DNA of 64,000 bases, from NCBI RefSeq assembly GCF_002980525.1, contig NZ_PVBQ01000014.1:1-64000 (forward strand). The letters are read 5' to 3'. The stretch comes from Sphingobacterium haloxyli. GTDB taxonomy: Bacteria; Bacteroidota; Bacteroidia; Sphingobacteriales; Sphingobacteriaceae. Numbering within the stretch: the first letter of the stretch is position 1; each line of letters begins with the position of its first letter. A model generated the notes under the pieces. It saw nothing but the letters and a program-made list of their open reading frames with translations, was not told the origin of the DNA and did not search any database. The position numbers were made by a program, and so were the translations under genes. This document shows positions 1-8,555 of this stretch, piece after piece.

Positions 1-84
1 ACCTCTTCCCATTCCGAACAGAGCAGTCAAGCCCGCCAGAGCCGATGGTACTGCCGTAAAAGGTGGGAGAGTAGGTCGGTGCCG
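1..84 (+). rRNA. rrf: 5S ribosomal RNA, 3' part (5' end outside the window)
   Basis: The window opens inside a 5S rRNA. The conserved CCATTCCGAACAGAG segment (loop B/helix III region), the GAGCCGATGGTACTGC segment and the GGTGGGAGAGTAGGTCG 3' segment are all visible. About 25-30 bases of the 5' end are missing. The exact 3' end is estimated from the closing helix and may be a few bases off. An intrinsic terminator follows directly, so this is the last gene of an rRNA operon. Confidence 0.93.
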
Positions 85-95
85 ATTTTTATACA

Positions 96-127
96 AAGCC
101 CCTTCAGATTACTGAAGGGGCTTTTTT
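96..127 (+). terminator. Intrinsic terminator of the rRNA operon
   Basis: A perfect 12-bp stem (AAGCCCCTTCAG pairing with CTGAAGGGGCTT), a four-base loop and a run of T directly downstream of the 5S rRNA. Confidence 0.92.
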
Positions 128-213
128 GTTTGGAACATGCCGTTGCTCATCATGTAATACTCGTTACTAATTATTATTTTTGTATAATCACTTTATCATT
201 TCACGGATAATCT

Positions 214-2199
214 ATGATAAAAAAAGAAACCATTGAGAAAGTTTTAGATGCAGCTAGGATAGAAGAGGTAGTAGGCGACTTCGTGGATTTAAAGAAGCGT
301 GGAACGTCCCTCATTGGTAATTGCCCTTTTCATAACGAAAAAACACCATCTTTTCATGTTTCGGTACCCAAAGGTATTTATAAATGCTTTGGTTGTGGTG
401 CAGGGGGAGATGCGCTTAAATTTGTTATGGAATTGGAGAAGTATTCCTATCCCGAGGCCATACGTTATTTAGCAGACAAATATAGTATCCCGGTAGAGGA
501 AGTCGAACGTTCTCCCGCGCAGCTTGCGGCTCAAGATAAGCGAGAAAGTTTGTATGTACTTAGTGCGTGGGCAGGAAAGTATTTTAAAGAGCAACTCTGG
601 AACACCCCTTCAGGACAAAGCATAGCATTAACTTATTTTAAAGAACGGGGTTATCAGGAGAGTATCATAACTAAATTTGACTTAGGTTATTCTCCCGATC
701 AATGGACGGCTCTTTCAGAAGCCGCTGTCGAAAGTGGTTTTCATAAAGATTACCTAAAAGAAATTGGACTTGCCATTGAACGAGATGATAACAGTCTTTA
801 CGACCGTTTCAGGGGACGGGTTATCTTCCCTATTCATAATTTAACAGGGCGTGTCATCGGTTTCGGGGGGCGTACATTGAAGACAGAGAAAGCTGTCCCC
901 AAATACGTTAACTCTCCCGAAAGTGATATATATCACAAATCTGATGTTCTGTACGGTCTTCATTTTGCGAAGAAAGCGATTAAGGATAACGACGTATGTT
1001 ATTTGGTGGAGGGTTATGCTGACGTCTTATCTATGCACCAAGCTGGGGTAGAAAACGTAGTGTCTTCTTCTGGCACTTCTTTAACCTCCGGTCAAATTCG
1101 CCTTATTTCTCGCTTCACGAATAACGTCGTTATTTTGTATGATGGAGACGCGGCTGGCATCAAAGCATCTTTACGCGGAACGGATATGCTGCTAGAAGAA
1201 GGGCTTAACGTGAAAGTGTTGTTGTTTCCAGATGGAAACGACCCTGATTCTTATATTCAGCGTTATGGCTCTACGGCATTTAAAGAACATATTGTTAAGC
1301 ATCAGGAAGATTTTATTTTTTACAAAACAAATATCTTATTAAAAGATACGGACGGTGATCCTATTAAACGTGCGGAGGTCATTAGAGAAGTGGTAGAGAG
1401 TATTGCTTTGATACCTGATGAGATTAAGGTTTCGGTCTTTATCCAGCAATGTTCGCATTTGCTAGATATCGAAGAGCGTGTATTACTGACCGAGTTGAAT
1501 AAAATACGCATTCAGAAGGCAAGAGCACAGGATAGAAAGGTGCAGCATGCATCTAAAACTTCCAATGAGGATGCTCCCATGGATATGCCGCCTGCCGATT
1601 TCTTTTTGACTGATGAAGAACGTACTCAAGGGGTGTCTTCAGCAGGAGAAGGGGCACAGGCTATTACATCCGACATCTTGCAAGAAAGAGAAATTGTACG
1701 TATTTTATTGAATTATGGTGCCGAGCTTGCTGTATGGGAGGGGGATGGGGACATTCCCATAGCTCCTTTGCTCTTAAATGCGTTGGATGATATTGTTTTT
1801 GACGATAGAGCAAGTGCATTTATTGTTAACACGTTTAAACAGCAAGCGGAGTCTTTTGAGATTCCAGATACGAAGTATTTCTTCTCGCACGAAGATAAGG
1901 ACGTACAAGATTTAGCTATTACGTGCGTAACGACGCCCTATGAGCTTAGTCCGAATTGGAACGATGAGAAGCGAAAAATTTATGTCCGCGAGGAACGGGA
2001 GCATCTTCGAGAACTTACTATGCAGGCCATTTACCGCATAAAGAAGAGAAAAGTAGAGAAAGAAATGATCAGAATTAGAGAAGAATTGAAGACAACAGTT
2101 AGCGGAGAAGATATCGAGATTTTATTAGCCAAATATCAAAAGTTGAAAGAGGCAGCGAAGGTGTTGGGAGATTTTTTGGGAAATATTGTAGTGAAATAG
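214..2199 (+). CDS. dnaG: DNA primase DnaG
   Basis: Synthesises RNA primers at the replication fork together with the replicative helicase. The 661-residue protein has the expected order. First is an N-terminal CHC2 zinc finger with ligands C37, H40, C58 and C61. Next are the catalytic core and a TOPRIM domain with the acidic EGYAD motif near residue 266 and DGDAAG near residue 310. Last is a less conserved helicase-binding C-terminus with a basic, helical tail. The length is normal for the family. The start ATG gives MIKKETIEKV, which aligns with family N-termini. A possible -7 promoter box (TATTTTTG) lies at 175-182, after the rRNA terminator, so the gene appears to have its own promoter. 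The next gene follows on the same strand after 59 bases. Confidence 0.97.
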   Translation: MIKKETIEKVLDAARIEEVVGDFVDLKKRGTSLIGNCPFHNEKTPSFHVSVPKGIYKCFGCGAGGDALKFVMELEKYSYPEAIRYLADKYSIPVEEVERSPAQLAAQDKRESLYVLSAWAGKYFKEQLWNTPSGQSIALTYFKERGYQESIITKFDLGYSPDQWTALSEAAVESGFHKDYLKEIGLAIERDDNSLYDRFRGRVIFPIHNLTGRVIGFGGRTLKTEKAVPKYVNSPESDIYHKSDVLYGLHFAKKAIKDNDVCYLVEGYADVLSMHQAGVENVVSSSGTSLTSGQIRLISRFTNNVVILYDGDAAGIKASLRGTDMLLEEGLNVKVLLFPDGNDPDSYIQRYGSTAFKEHIVKHQEDFIFYKTNILLKDTDGDPIKRAEVIREVVESIALIPDEIKVSVFIQQCSHLLDIEERVLLTELNKIRIQKARAQDRKVQHASKTSNEDAPMDMPPADFFLTDEERTQGVSSAGEGAQAITSDILQEREIVRILLNYGAELAVWEGDGDIPIAPLLLNALDDIVFDDRASAFIVNTFKQQAESFEIPDTKYFFSHEDKDVQDLAITCVTTPYELSPNWNDEKRKIYVREEREHLRELTMQAIYRIKKRKVEKEMIRIREELKTTVSGEDIEILLAKYQKLKEAAKVLGDFLGNIVVK

Positions 2200-2258
2200 C
2201 TGGTGGGCAGGGGTTGTCATTTTATTTCTGTAAATTGGCTGCGCAATACGGAAGAACA

Positions 2259-3320
2259 ATGAAAGTAAATAATATTCTAGTTTTTATAGCGATCGTTATC
2301 GTGTTTATGACAGGATGTAAGTCGCAGAAAAAGTTTGAGTTTTTGTCACCTAAATCCGGTGAGACAATTATTCTTGGACAAAAAGTTGCTGTGCGTATGC
2401 ATTTTCCGGACAGTGCCATAGACTCTGTTGTATATTCGGTAGATGGACAAGTTATTGAAAGAAAGCAGGATACGACACAGGTTCTTTTAGATACAGAATC
2501 TATTGGTCTTGGAGCACGTAATTTGGTGGCCAAGCTCTACCGAGAAGGAAAAGAGGATGTGGCATTTAGTAACGTAACCATCTTACCAGAATCGCCGCGT
2601 CAATATACGTTCGAAATTGTCAATGAATATTCCCATGATACAACGGCGTTTACACAGGGCCTGGAGTTTGAAAATGGTTTTTTGTATGAATCTACCGGTG
2701 CTGGAAATGATCTGATATCGTCACTGAGGAAGGTAGAGCTTACTACTGGAAAGGTTATACGGAAGAAAGAAATCGTAGGAACCGATGCGTCTGGCGAACC
2801 CTATTTCGGCGAGGGAATGACGATTGTGGGAGACAAGATTGTAATGCTAACGTGGCGCAATAAGCTTGGGTATGTGTTTAATAAGGATACGTTTGAGCAG
2901 GTTGCAACATTTAATTATCAACAGAGTACACAAGGGTGGGGATTGTGCTACGACGGAAAAAGACTTATAAAGACCGATAGTTCCAATAAATTATATTTTC
3001 TAGATCCTAATACCTATCAGGAAATGGGCTTTATCCCTGTTTATGACCATAATGGCGCTGTTGATTACATTAATGAATTAGAGTTTATTGACGGAAAAAT
3101 CTATGCCAATATATATGGAAAAGATATAGTAGTTATCATCAATCCTGAGACAGGCGCGGTTGAAGGACAGATAAACTTTGTGGGCCTGTATAAGAATGCG
3201 CAGCGAGGCGCGGTAGATGAGGAAATGAACGGGATCGCTTATGACGAGGTAGGCAGGCGATTATTTGTTACGGGTAAACAGTGGGACAAACTCTACGAGG
3301 TCAAAATCATAGAACGCTAA
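2259..3320 (+). CDS. Glutaminyl-peptide cyclotransferase (plant/bacterial type), lipoprotein
   Basis: Predicted to cyclise N-terminal glutamine of peptides to pyroglutamate, releasing ammonia, in the cell envelope. The ATG at 2259 is chosen because it gives a lipoprotein signal peptide, a hydrophobic stretch followed by a lipobox (VFMTGC). An in-frame start 45 bases upstream would bury this signal. Residues about 110-350 match the glutamine cyclotransferase beta-propeller family (PF05096), with the typical FTQGLEFENG, YESTGAG and TYQ.MGFIPV blocks and a C-terminal ELEFIDGKIYANIYG motif. An Ig-like N-terminal segment (about residues 25-105) precedes the enzyme domain, as is common in Bacteroidota homologues. 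It converges with the deformylase gene, with 29 bases between the stops. Confidence 0.9.
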   Translation: MKVNNILVFIAIVIVFMTGCKSQKKFEFLSPKSGETIILGQKVAVRMHFPDSAIDSVVYSVDGQVIERKQDTTQVLLDTESIGLGARNLVAKLYREGKEDVAFSNVTILPESPRQYTFEIVNEYSHDTTAFTQGLEFENGFLYESTGAGNDLISSLRKVELTTGKVIRKKEIVGTDASGEPYFGEGMTIVGDKIVMLTWRNKLGYVFNKDTFEQVATFNYQQSTQGWGLCYDGKRLIKTDSSNKLYFLDPNTYQEMGFIPVYDHNGAVDYINELEFIDGKIYANIYGKDIVVIINPETGAVEGQINFVGLYKNAQRGAVDEEMNGIAYDEVGRRLFVTGKQWDKLYEVKIIER

Positions 3321-3349
3321 AAGGAATACGACTTACTTACTATATTTTT

Positions 3350-3952
3350 TTAAGGAATAAAAGTCCCGTTTTGAATTGAAAATTCGATGTTTTCATTTAA
3401 TATCAGAACATCTTCAGATAATTGTTCCTCCAATCTATCGGGGTAAAGTATGCCATGCAAATGATCTATTTCATGTTGAAAAATGACTGCAGTAAACCCC
3501 TCAATCAATTCTTCGACCGGACTGCCGGTTTTGCTATTTATATACTGAATTTTGATAGCGTAATGGCGAATAATGTCCTCTTTTCTGTCGGGAATAGAGA
3601 GGCAACCTTCTGTCCCTTTTCTTAAAAGCTGTGAATGCCATATAATTTTCGGATTAATATAGAACTCGAACGGTTGATCGATCTTGTCAAAACGTTGGAC
3701 CCAAATAAGGTTTCTATTAATACCCACTTGGGGTGCAGCAATGCCGACACCCTGATGGCTAGTATGTTGTACGGTAGCAAGCATCCGATCGCGAAGTACA
3801 TCTAATAAAGGAGCATTGTATTGGATTTCGGTTGACGGTTCGTGGAGCGTTATCTTTTCTTTTGCGACGGTTGTTTGCAACACATGCATTTTCTCGCCCA
3901 TTTCACCAGATAGTATTAATTTATTTTCGTGTTTTGTGAAGTATCTGTCCAT
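3350..3952 (-). CDS. def: Peptide deformylase
   Basis: Removes the formyl group from the N-terminal methionine of new proteins, a metal-dependent cytosolic reaction. All three family motifs are visible: GVGIAAPQVG (motif 1), EGCLS (motif 2, with the metal-binding Cys) and QHEIDH (motif 3, the HExxH-type metal site). At 200 residues it is slightly longer than the E. coli enzyme (about 168) because of an N-terminal extension. Another in-frame Met lies at residue 18 and a further one at 22, so the true start could be later. A well-formed Bacteroidota promoter lies upstream, divergent from ruvX. Confidence 0.95.
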   Translation of the reverse strand: MDRYFTKHENKLILSGEMGEKMHVLQTTVAKEKITLHEPSTEIQYNAPLLDVLRDRMLATVQHTSHQGVGIAAPQVGINRNLIWVQRFDKIDQPFEFYINPKIIWHSQLLRKGTEGCLSIPDRKEDIIRHYAIKIQYINSKTGSPVEELIEGFTAVIFQHEIDHLHGILYPDRLEEQLSEDVLILNENIEFSIQNGTFIP

Positions 3953-3997
3953 ATCAGCTGTTGAGCATCTTGACTTTTTTGCTTACGTTGCTAAAAC

Positions 3998-4028
3998 CAA
4001 ACCTACACAAATTCGTTTTCATATGCAA
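3998..4028 (-). promoter_or_regulatory. Bacteroidota-type promoter of def
   Basis: On the minus strand, a TTG (-33 element, 4028-4026) is followed after 20 bases by TAGGTTTG (-7 element, 4005-3998), matching TAnnTTTG exactly. Transcription would start near 3990, leaving a leader of roughly 40 bases before the deformylase ATG. Confidence 0.7.
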
Positions 4029-4118
4029 TATAATATAACGGCTTATGTTTTAGACGAGAATAGATACCCAGCAAAAAGCTCGTTAAGGATTTGTATTTTT
4101 GTGTTCAAATAAATAGAT

Positions 4119-4535
4119 ATGCGCATCATGGCTTTTGATTATGGGACGAAAAGAATAGGCATCGCAGTTACTGATCCGATGCAGCTTATTGCAACTTCTT
4201 TAACGACCATTCATCCACAAGAGATCTGGACGTTTTTAGCGGATTACCTCCAACAAGAACAGGTAGAAACGTTTGTCGTGGGCAAGCCGTTACAGATGGA
4301 TGGGACGGCGTCACAGTCAGCACAGCATATTATTGGATTTATGCGGAAACTAAAAAAAGTGTATCCTAGCATTCCCGTCGTTGAGGTTGACGAACGCTTC
4401 ACGTCTAAAATGGCGACCAGAGTAATTGCACAAAGCGGTGCGAAACGGAATAAGAGACAAGAGAAGGGCTTGGTCGATACTGTGTCGGCAACTATCATTT
4501 TACAAACTTACATGGATTCCAAAGCGTTTTTATAA
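4119..4535 (+). CDS. ruvX: Holliday junction resolvase-like protein / pre-16S rRNA nuclease YqgF
   Basis: An RNase H-like nuclease family protein implicated in processing of the 5' end of 16S rRNA and annotated as a putative Holliday junction resolvase. The 138-residue protein has the N-terminal FDYGTKRIG motif, a VVGKPLQMDG strand-loop, the EVDERFTSKMA motif and a C-terminal DTVSATIILQTY block with the final acidic residue, all diagnostic for YqgF. The length is normal. The ATG at 4119 is used; a second in-frame ATG four codons in (MAFDYG) is possible. A -7 like TATTTTTG lies at 4094-4101. ybeY follows after two bases, so the two are co-transcribed and both concern rRNA maturation. Confidence 0.93.
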   Translation: MRIMAFDYGTKRIGIAVTDPMQLIATSLTTIHPQEIWTFLADYLQQEQVETFVVGKPLQMDGTASQSAQHIIGFMRKLKKVYPSIPVVEVDERFTSKMATRVIAQSGAKRNKRQEKGLVDTVSATIILQTYMDSKAFL

Positions 4536-4537
4536 CA

Positions 4538-4972
4538 ATGGCATTAAGAAATATTTCATTTTTCAACGAGGACGTTGATTATAAAATTAAAGATAAACAG
4601 AAAATACGGGAATGGATCGGCGTTACAGTTGCGACAGAAGGGTTCGATCGTATCGGCGAATTGAATTTTATTTTGTGCTCAGATGCCTTTCTGCTGGGGA
4701 TTAATAAGCAATATTTAGGTCACGATACGTATACCGACATCGTGACATTTGATTCTTCGGAAGAGGAGAACGTAATTTCGGGTGATATTTTTATATCGGT
4801 AGAAAGGACTAGGGAGAATGCGTTGAAGTTTGGCGTATCGGAACGTGATGAGCTGCATCGCGTTATCATCCATGGGATATTGCACCTATGTGGATATCTG
4901 GACAAGAAAAAAAGCGATAAAGAAATGATGACAACCAAGGAAAACGACTATTTAGGCAAACGGATGTTTTAA
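4538..4972 (+). CDS. ybeY: Endoribonuclease YbeY (rRNA maturation factor)
   Basis: A metal-dependent RNase involved in 16S rRNA 3'-end maturation and ribosome quality control. The 144-residue protein has the conserved N-LN..L...YLG(H)DTYTDIVTFD core and the C-terminal metal motif. That motif reads HGILHLCGYLD: the first two histidines of the family HxxxHxxxxxH motif are present, but the third ligand position is Asp instead of His. I recall the same change in other Bacteroidota YbeY proteins, so it is probably a lineage variant rather than a loss. It starts two bases after ruvX and ends at a strong palindrome. Confidence 0.93.
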   Translation: MALRNISFFNEDVDYKIKDKQKIREWIGVTVATEGFDRIGELNFILCSDAFLLGINKQYLGHDTYTDIVTFDSSEEENVISGDIFISVERTRENALKFGVSERDELHRVIIHGILHLCGYLDKKKSDKEMMTTKENDYLGKRMF

Positions 4973-4990
4973 GGAATGAAATATGTAAAC

Positions 4991-5024
4991 AGGAGAAGGG
5001 AAATCGTCAGATTTCCCTTCTCCT
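4991..5024. terminator. Palindromic terminator between convergent ybeY and ndk
   Basis: A perfect 15-bp inverted repeat (AGGAGAAGGGAAATC with its complement) around a GTCA loop, between two convergent genes. There is no strong T-run on either side, so it may act as a bidirectional terminator or mRNA 3'-end stabiliser. Confidence 0.7.
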
Positions 5025-5046
5025 AAAGCCGATGCGACTCGAACCT

Positions 5047-5466
5047 TTAAAATCTCTCGAACTGCGAGAAAAAGAAATTACCTTCGATTTCCGCATTTTC
5101 ATTCGAATCTGACCCGTGAACGGCATTCGCGTCGATCGATTTTGCATATTTATTGCGGATAGTTCCTTCTGCTGCCTCTGCCGGATTTGTAGCGCCTATG
5201 AGTTTACGGAAATCCGCTACAGCGTTATCTTTTTCTAAAATAGCAGCGACGATCGGTCCTGATGTCATAAAGTTAACTAGCTCACCATAAAACGGTCTTT
5301 CTTTATGCACGGCATAGAAATCGCCGGCAGTTTTTTTTGTGAGCTGGATGTATTTCATAGCGACAATGCTAAAGCCGTCAGCGATAATATCATTTAAGAT
5401 AGCACCGATGTGACCGTTTGCTACTGCATCTGGCTTAATCATCGTAAAAGTTCTATTTGTTGCCAT
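5047..5466 (-). CDS. ndk: Nucleoside diphosphate kinase
   Basis: Transfers the terminal phosphate of ATP to other nucleoside diphosphates through a phosphohistidine. The start is placed at the ATG giving [15 protein letters not shown], which matches the family N-terminus; an in-frame extension 18 codons upstream has no family similarity. The TMIKPDA strand and the active-site segment [16 protein letters not shown], with the phospho-accepting His in HGSDS, are visible. At 139 residues it has the normal length. A weak -7-like box (TATCTTTA on the minus strand, near 5490-5483) lies just upstream. Confidence 0.96.
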   Translation of the reverse strand: MATNRTFTMIKPDAVANGHIGAILNDIIADGFSIVAMKYIQLTKKTAGDFYAVHKERPFYGELVNFMTSGPIVAAILEKDNAVADFRKLIGATNPAEAAEGTIRNKYAKSIDANAVHGSDSNENAEIEGNFFFSQFERF

Positions 5467-5540
5467 ATTGATAAATTTTGTGTAAAGATAGGGAATTAGA
5501 GGAAAGATGAAAAGCAGCAAAAATATAAACCTAAAAAAAT

Positions 5541-5570
5541 TTGTTTTATCCGAGAGACTTATTATATTTG
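5541..5570 (+). promoter_or_regulatory. Bacteroidota-type promoter of the MarR gene and probably the fad operon
   Basis: TTG at 5541-5543 and TATATTTG at 5563-5570 are separated by 19 bases, an exact fit to the -33/-7 consensus. Transcription would begin near 5577, about 24 bases before the MarR start codon. Confidence 0.72.
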
Positions 5571-5600
5571 TTATGCTTGCATAGTAATATAAATCGGATT

Positions 5601-6047
5601 ATGTCCCAAGACAACACCATAGATTATTTTTTAAAAACCTGTTGGCAAACAGTTGCTAACAAGTACAATGTTATTGCCTCACAATTTGGATTCACGCAAG
5701 CTGCGGGTTATATTTTAATCAATATACATAAAGAAGGTGCTTCAGTTACTGAAATTGCAAACGCCACAGGTGTAAAGACAACATCGCTATCGCGTGTACT
5801 AAACAATTTAGAAACGTTGGGGTTTATCTATAGAGAGGTAAATGCATCCGATAAACGATCGGTAAAGGTATATTTGACACCGTTAGGTGTGGAAAAACGA
5901 AAGTTGGCAAAAGATGTTGTTCGGAACTTTAATGAGTTTTTAGAATCTCAAATTCCGGAAGAAGAACGTGTACAATTGATTCAGTCGTTACAGAAAGTCA
6001 ATACGTTGGCAGCAAATTACCAACTGAAGCGAAAAGAAAAAGGCTAA
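5601..6047 (+). CDS. MarR-family transcriptional regulator
   Basis: A 148-residue winged-helix DNA-binding protein. The central segment SVTEIANATGVKTTSLSRVLNNLETLGFIYRE is a clear MarR helix-turn-helix, followed by the wing (NASDKRSVKVYLTPLG) and a C-terminal dimerisation helix. The ATG at 5601 is preferred over an in-frame extension because it lies downstream of a good promoter and gives a normal MarR length. It sits 74 bases upstream of fadN on the same strand, so it is the likely regulator of the beta-oxidation operon, probably sensing a fatty acid or acyl-CoA. The ligand is inference only. Confidence 0.88.
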   Translation: MSQDNTIDYFLKTCWQTVANKYNVIASQFGFTQAAGYILINIHKEGASVTEIANATGVKTTSLSRVLNNLETLGFIYREVNASDKRSVKVYLTPLGVEKRKLAKDVVRNFNEFLESQIPEEERVQLIQSLQKVNTLAANYQLKRKEKG

Positions 6048-6100
6048 GATGTTAGACACCAGATGTTAATTAGCTATGCAGGAATCTCCATATTGACATC

Positions 6101-6118
6101 TAAATACTAAATACTAAT
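6101..6118 (+). repeat. AAATACT heptamer repeat just before fadN, also found before groEL
   Basis: Two tandem TAAATAC units followed by TAAT end three bases before the fadN ATG. The 14-mer TACTAAATACTAAT (6105-6118) recurs at 37374-37387, six bases before the groEL ATG. The function is unknown; it could be a translation-enhancing leader element or a dispersed intergenic repeat. Confidence 0.55.
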
Positions 6119-6121
6119 AAA

Positions 6122-8548
6122 ATGAATAAACGTATTAAGAAGGTAGCTGTTTTAGGTTCTGGAGTGATGGGTTCGCGGATTGCTTGTCACTTCGCGAACA
6201 TTGGCATAGAGGTGCTTTTGCTGGATATTGTGCCACGGGAACTTTTACCACCGGAAGAAGCTAAGGGATTAACGTTGGAAAGCCCGATAGTTCGAAATCG
6301 AATAGTGAACAGTTCTTTGGATACGGCATTAAAAACCAATCCATCGCCCATTTATAGTAAACGCTACGTAAAACGTATACAAACGGGAAATTTTGACGAT
6401 AATATGCCTGCTATCGGAACGTGCGATTGGATTATTGAAGTGGTGGTTGAACGATTGGATATTAAAAAAACTGTCTTTGAACAGGTGGAGCGATACCGGA
6501 AGACAGGAACGTTGATCACGACCAACACTTCCGGCATCCCAATTCATTTGATGACCGAGGGGAGATCGGATGACTTTAAAGCACATTTTTGCGGAACGCA
6601 CTTCTTCAATCCACCACGATATTTAGAACTATTAGAGATTATCCCGACCGCTGAGACCAAGCCCGAAGTAGTCGACTTCTTGTTGCATTTTGGAGATAGA
6701 ATTTTAGGTAAAACTGTCGTGCTATGTAAGGATACGCCGGCTTTCATAGGAAACCGCATCGGGGTTTACTCTATGCTGGCGTTGACACATCTCGTGGAGC
6801 AAATGAGTTTGTCTGTGGAAGAGGCTGATAAATATACTGGGCCTGCGATGGGCCATCCCAAATCGGCTACGTTTCGTACAGCGGATGTGGTAGGTTTGGA
6901 TACATTGGTTAATGTCGCCAAGGGGCTGACGGAAAATGTCCCTAATGACGAAGCGAAAGGAGTTTTCCAATTACCCGCCTATATTAACAAAATGGTAGAG
7001 AATAAATGGCTGGGCGAGAAATCAAAACAGGGTTTTTATAAAAAAGTAAAAGACGATAAAGGCAATTCGGTCATTCTTGTGCTGGATTTAAAGACGCTGG
7101 AATACAGAGAACAAGAGAAAGTCAAATCGGCAACCCTAGAGGCAACTAAGCCTGTAGAAGACATCCGTGAGCGGATGAAAGTGTACGAGCAAGGTACAGA
7201 TAAAGCGGGGGTCTTGTTTCGAGCGGTGCATTATCCCTTATTTGAATATGTCTCCCACCGTGTTCCGGAGATTACCGATGACTTTTATCGTATCGATGAT
7301 GCTATGCGTGCTGGTTTTGGTTGGGAACTGGGGCCGTTTGAGGTCTGGGACGCATTGGGAGTACGGGAAACCATTGAAAAGATTCGTAAAGAGGAGAAAA
7401 GATTGCCGGGACAGCGAGGTGAAGTAGCACAATGGGTATATGATATGTTGGAGGCCGGACACGACTCTTTTTATAAAGTGCAAGATGGTGTAAGGCATTA
7501 TTACCATATAGCCTCAAAATCCTACAAACCAATTCCAGGAACCGAAGATTTAATTGTTTTAGATCATATTAGGGACAGAAAAACCATTTGGAAAAATTCG
7601 GGAGTAACCGTTACGGATTTGGGCGACGGTATTATCAATTGTGAGTTTCATACAAAGATGAACACGATTGGTGGAGATGTGATCCAGGGAATTAATAAAG
7701 CAATTGATTTAGCAGAAAAAGAATATCGGGGTCTTGTTATTACCAATGATGGTAAAAACTTCTCGGCGGGAGCCAATATTGGAATGATCTTTATGATGGC
7801 GGTGGAGCAGGACTATGATGAATTGAATATGGCGGTGCGTATGTTCCAAAATACTGCCATGCGGATCCGCTATTCGTCTATTCCTGTTGTCGTGGCACCG
7901 TTCCAGCTTACACTTGGTGGCGGGTGTGAATTTTCGATGCATGCCGATTTTGTACAATTGCACGCCGAGACCTATATGGGATTGGTGGAATTTGGAGTCG
8001 GCGTTATTCCGGGTGGAGGTGGCTCCAAAGAGTTTGCGGTTCGAGCTTCAGATGAATATAAACCTGATCAAATTGTACAGAATACCTTAAAAGATCGCTT
8101 CTTAACGATAGGGCAAGCGAAAGTATCGACTTCTGCTGTAGAAGCTGCAGAGCTCGGTTACTTACAGGAGGGCAAATATGCCATTACCATGAATCGTAAA
8201 CGGCTGTTGGCGGATGCCAAGGCAAAAGCTTTGGAGCTTGCGAATGCGGGATATATACAGCCAGCGCCACGAACGGATATTAAAGTACTCGGAAATCAAG
8301 GATTAGGAATAGTGTACGTTGGGGCATCTTCCATGCGGGAAGGGAATTATATCTCTGACCATGATAAGAAGATTTCCGAAAAGTTGGGATGGGTAATGTG
8401 TGGTGGAAACCTATCAGAACCTACTGAAGTGTCCGAGCAGTACTTACTCGATATGGAACGAAAAGCGTTTCTAGAGCTATGCGCGGAGCGTAAAACGTTA
8501 GAACGAATACAGCATATGTTGACGAAAGGGAAACCTCTTAGAAATTAG
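6122..8548 (+). CDS. fadN: 3-hydroxyacyl-CoA dehydrogenase / enoyl-CoA hydratase, FadN type
   Basis: A bifunctional beta-oxidation enzyme that hydrates 2-enoyl-CoA and oxidises 3-hydroxyacyl-CoA with NAD. The 808-residue protein starts with the NAD-binding Rossmann motif VLGSGVMGSRIA, followed by the dehydrogenase catalytic segment (HFFNPPRYLELLEI) and its C-terminal domains. The crotonase domain is at the C-terminus (about residues 500-700), with GGGCEFSMHAD and GVGVIPGGGG forming the oxyanion hole region. This order (dehydrogenase first, hydratase last) is that of Bacillus FadN, not of E. coli FadB. It is first in a fadN-fadA-fadE operon; fadA follows after seven bases. Confidence 0.95.
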   Translation: MNKRIKKVAVLGSGVMGSRIACHFANIGIEVLLLDIVPRELLPPEEAKGLTLESPIVRNRIVNSSLDTALKTNPSPIYSKRYVKRIQTGNFDDNMPAIGTCDWIIEVVVERLDIKKTVFEQVERYRKTGTLITTNTSGIPIHLMTEGRSDDFKAHFCGTHFFNPPRYLELLEIIPTAETKPEVVDFLLHFGDRILGKTVVLCKDTPAFIGNRIGVYSMLALTHLVEQMSLSVEEADKYTGPAMGHPKSATFRTADVVGLDTLVNVAKGLTENVPNDEAKGVFQLPAYINKMVENKWLGEKSKQGFYKKVKDDKGNSVILVLDLKTLEYREQEKVKSATLEATKPVEDIRERMKVYEQGTDKAGVLFRAVHYPLFEYVSHRVPEITDDFYRIDDAMRAGFGWELGPFEVWDALGVRETIEKIRKEEKRLPGQRGEVAQWVYDMLEAGHDSFYKVQDGVRHYYHIASKSYKPIPGTEDLIVLDHIRDRKTIWKNSGVTVTDLGDGIINCEFHTKMNTIGGDVIQGINKAIDLAEKEYRGLVITNDGKNFSAGANIGMIFMMAVEQDYDELNMAVRMFQNTAMRIRYSSIPVVVAPFQLTLGGGCEFSMHADFVQLHAETYMGLVEFGVGVIPGGGGSKEFAVRASDEYKPDQIVQNTLKDRFLTIGQAKVSTSAVEAAELGYLQEGKYAITMNRKRLLADAKAKALELANAGYIQPAPRTDIKVLGNQGLGIVYVGASSMREGNYISDHDKKISEKLGWVMCGGNLSEPTEVSEQYLLDMERKAFLELCAERKTLERIQHMLTKGKPLRN

Positions 8549-8555
8549 TAGAAAC

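Noticed and set aside
5020-5049. tRNA-like T-loop on the minus strand (GGTTCGAGTCGCATCGG) after ndk
   Set aside because: The five bases before the loop do not pair with the five after it, there is no acceptor or anticodon arm, and the first bases overlap the ndk stop region. A chance resemblance.
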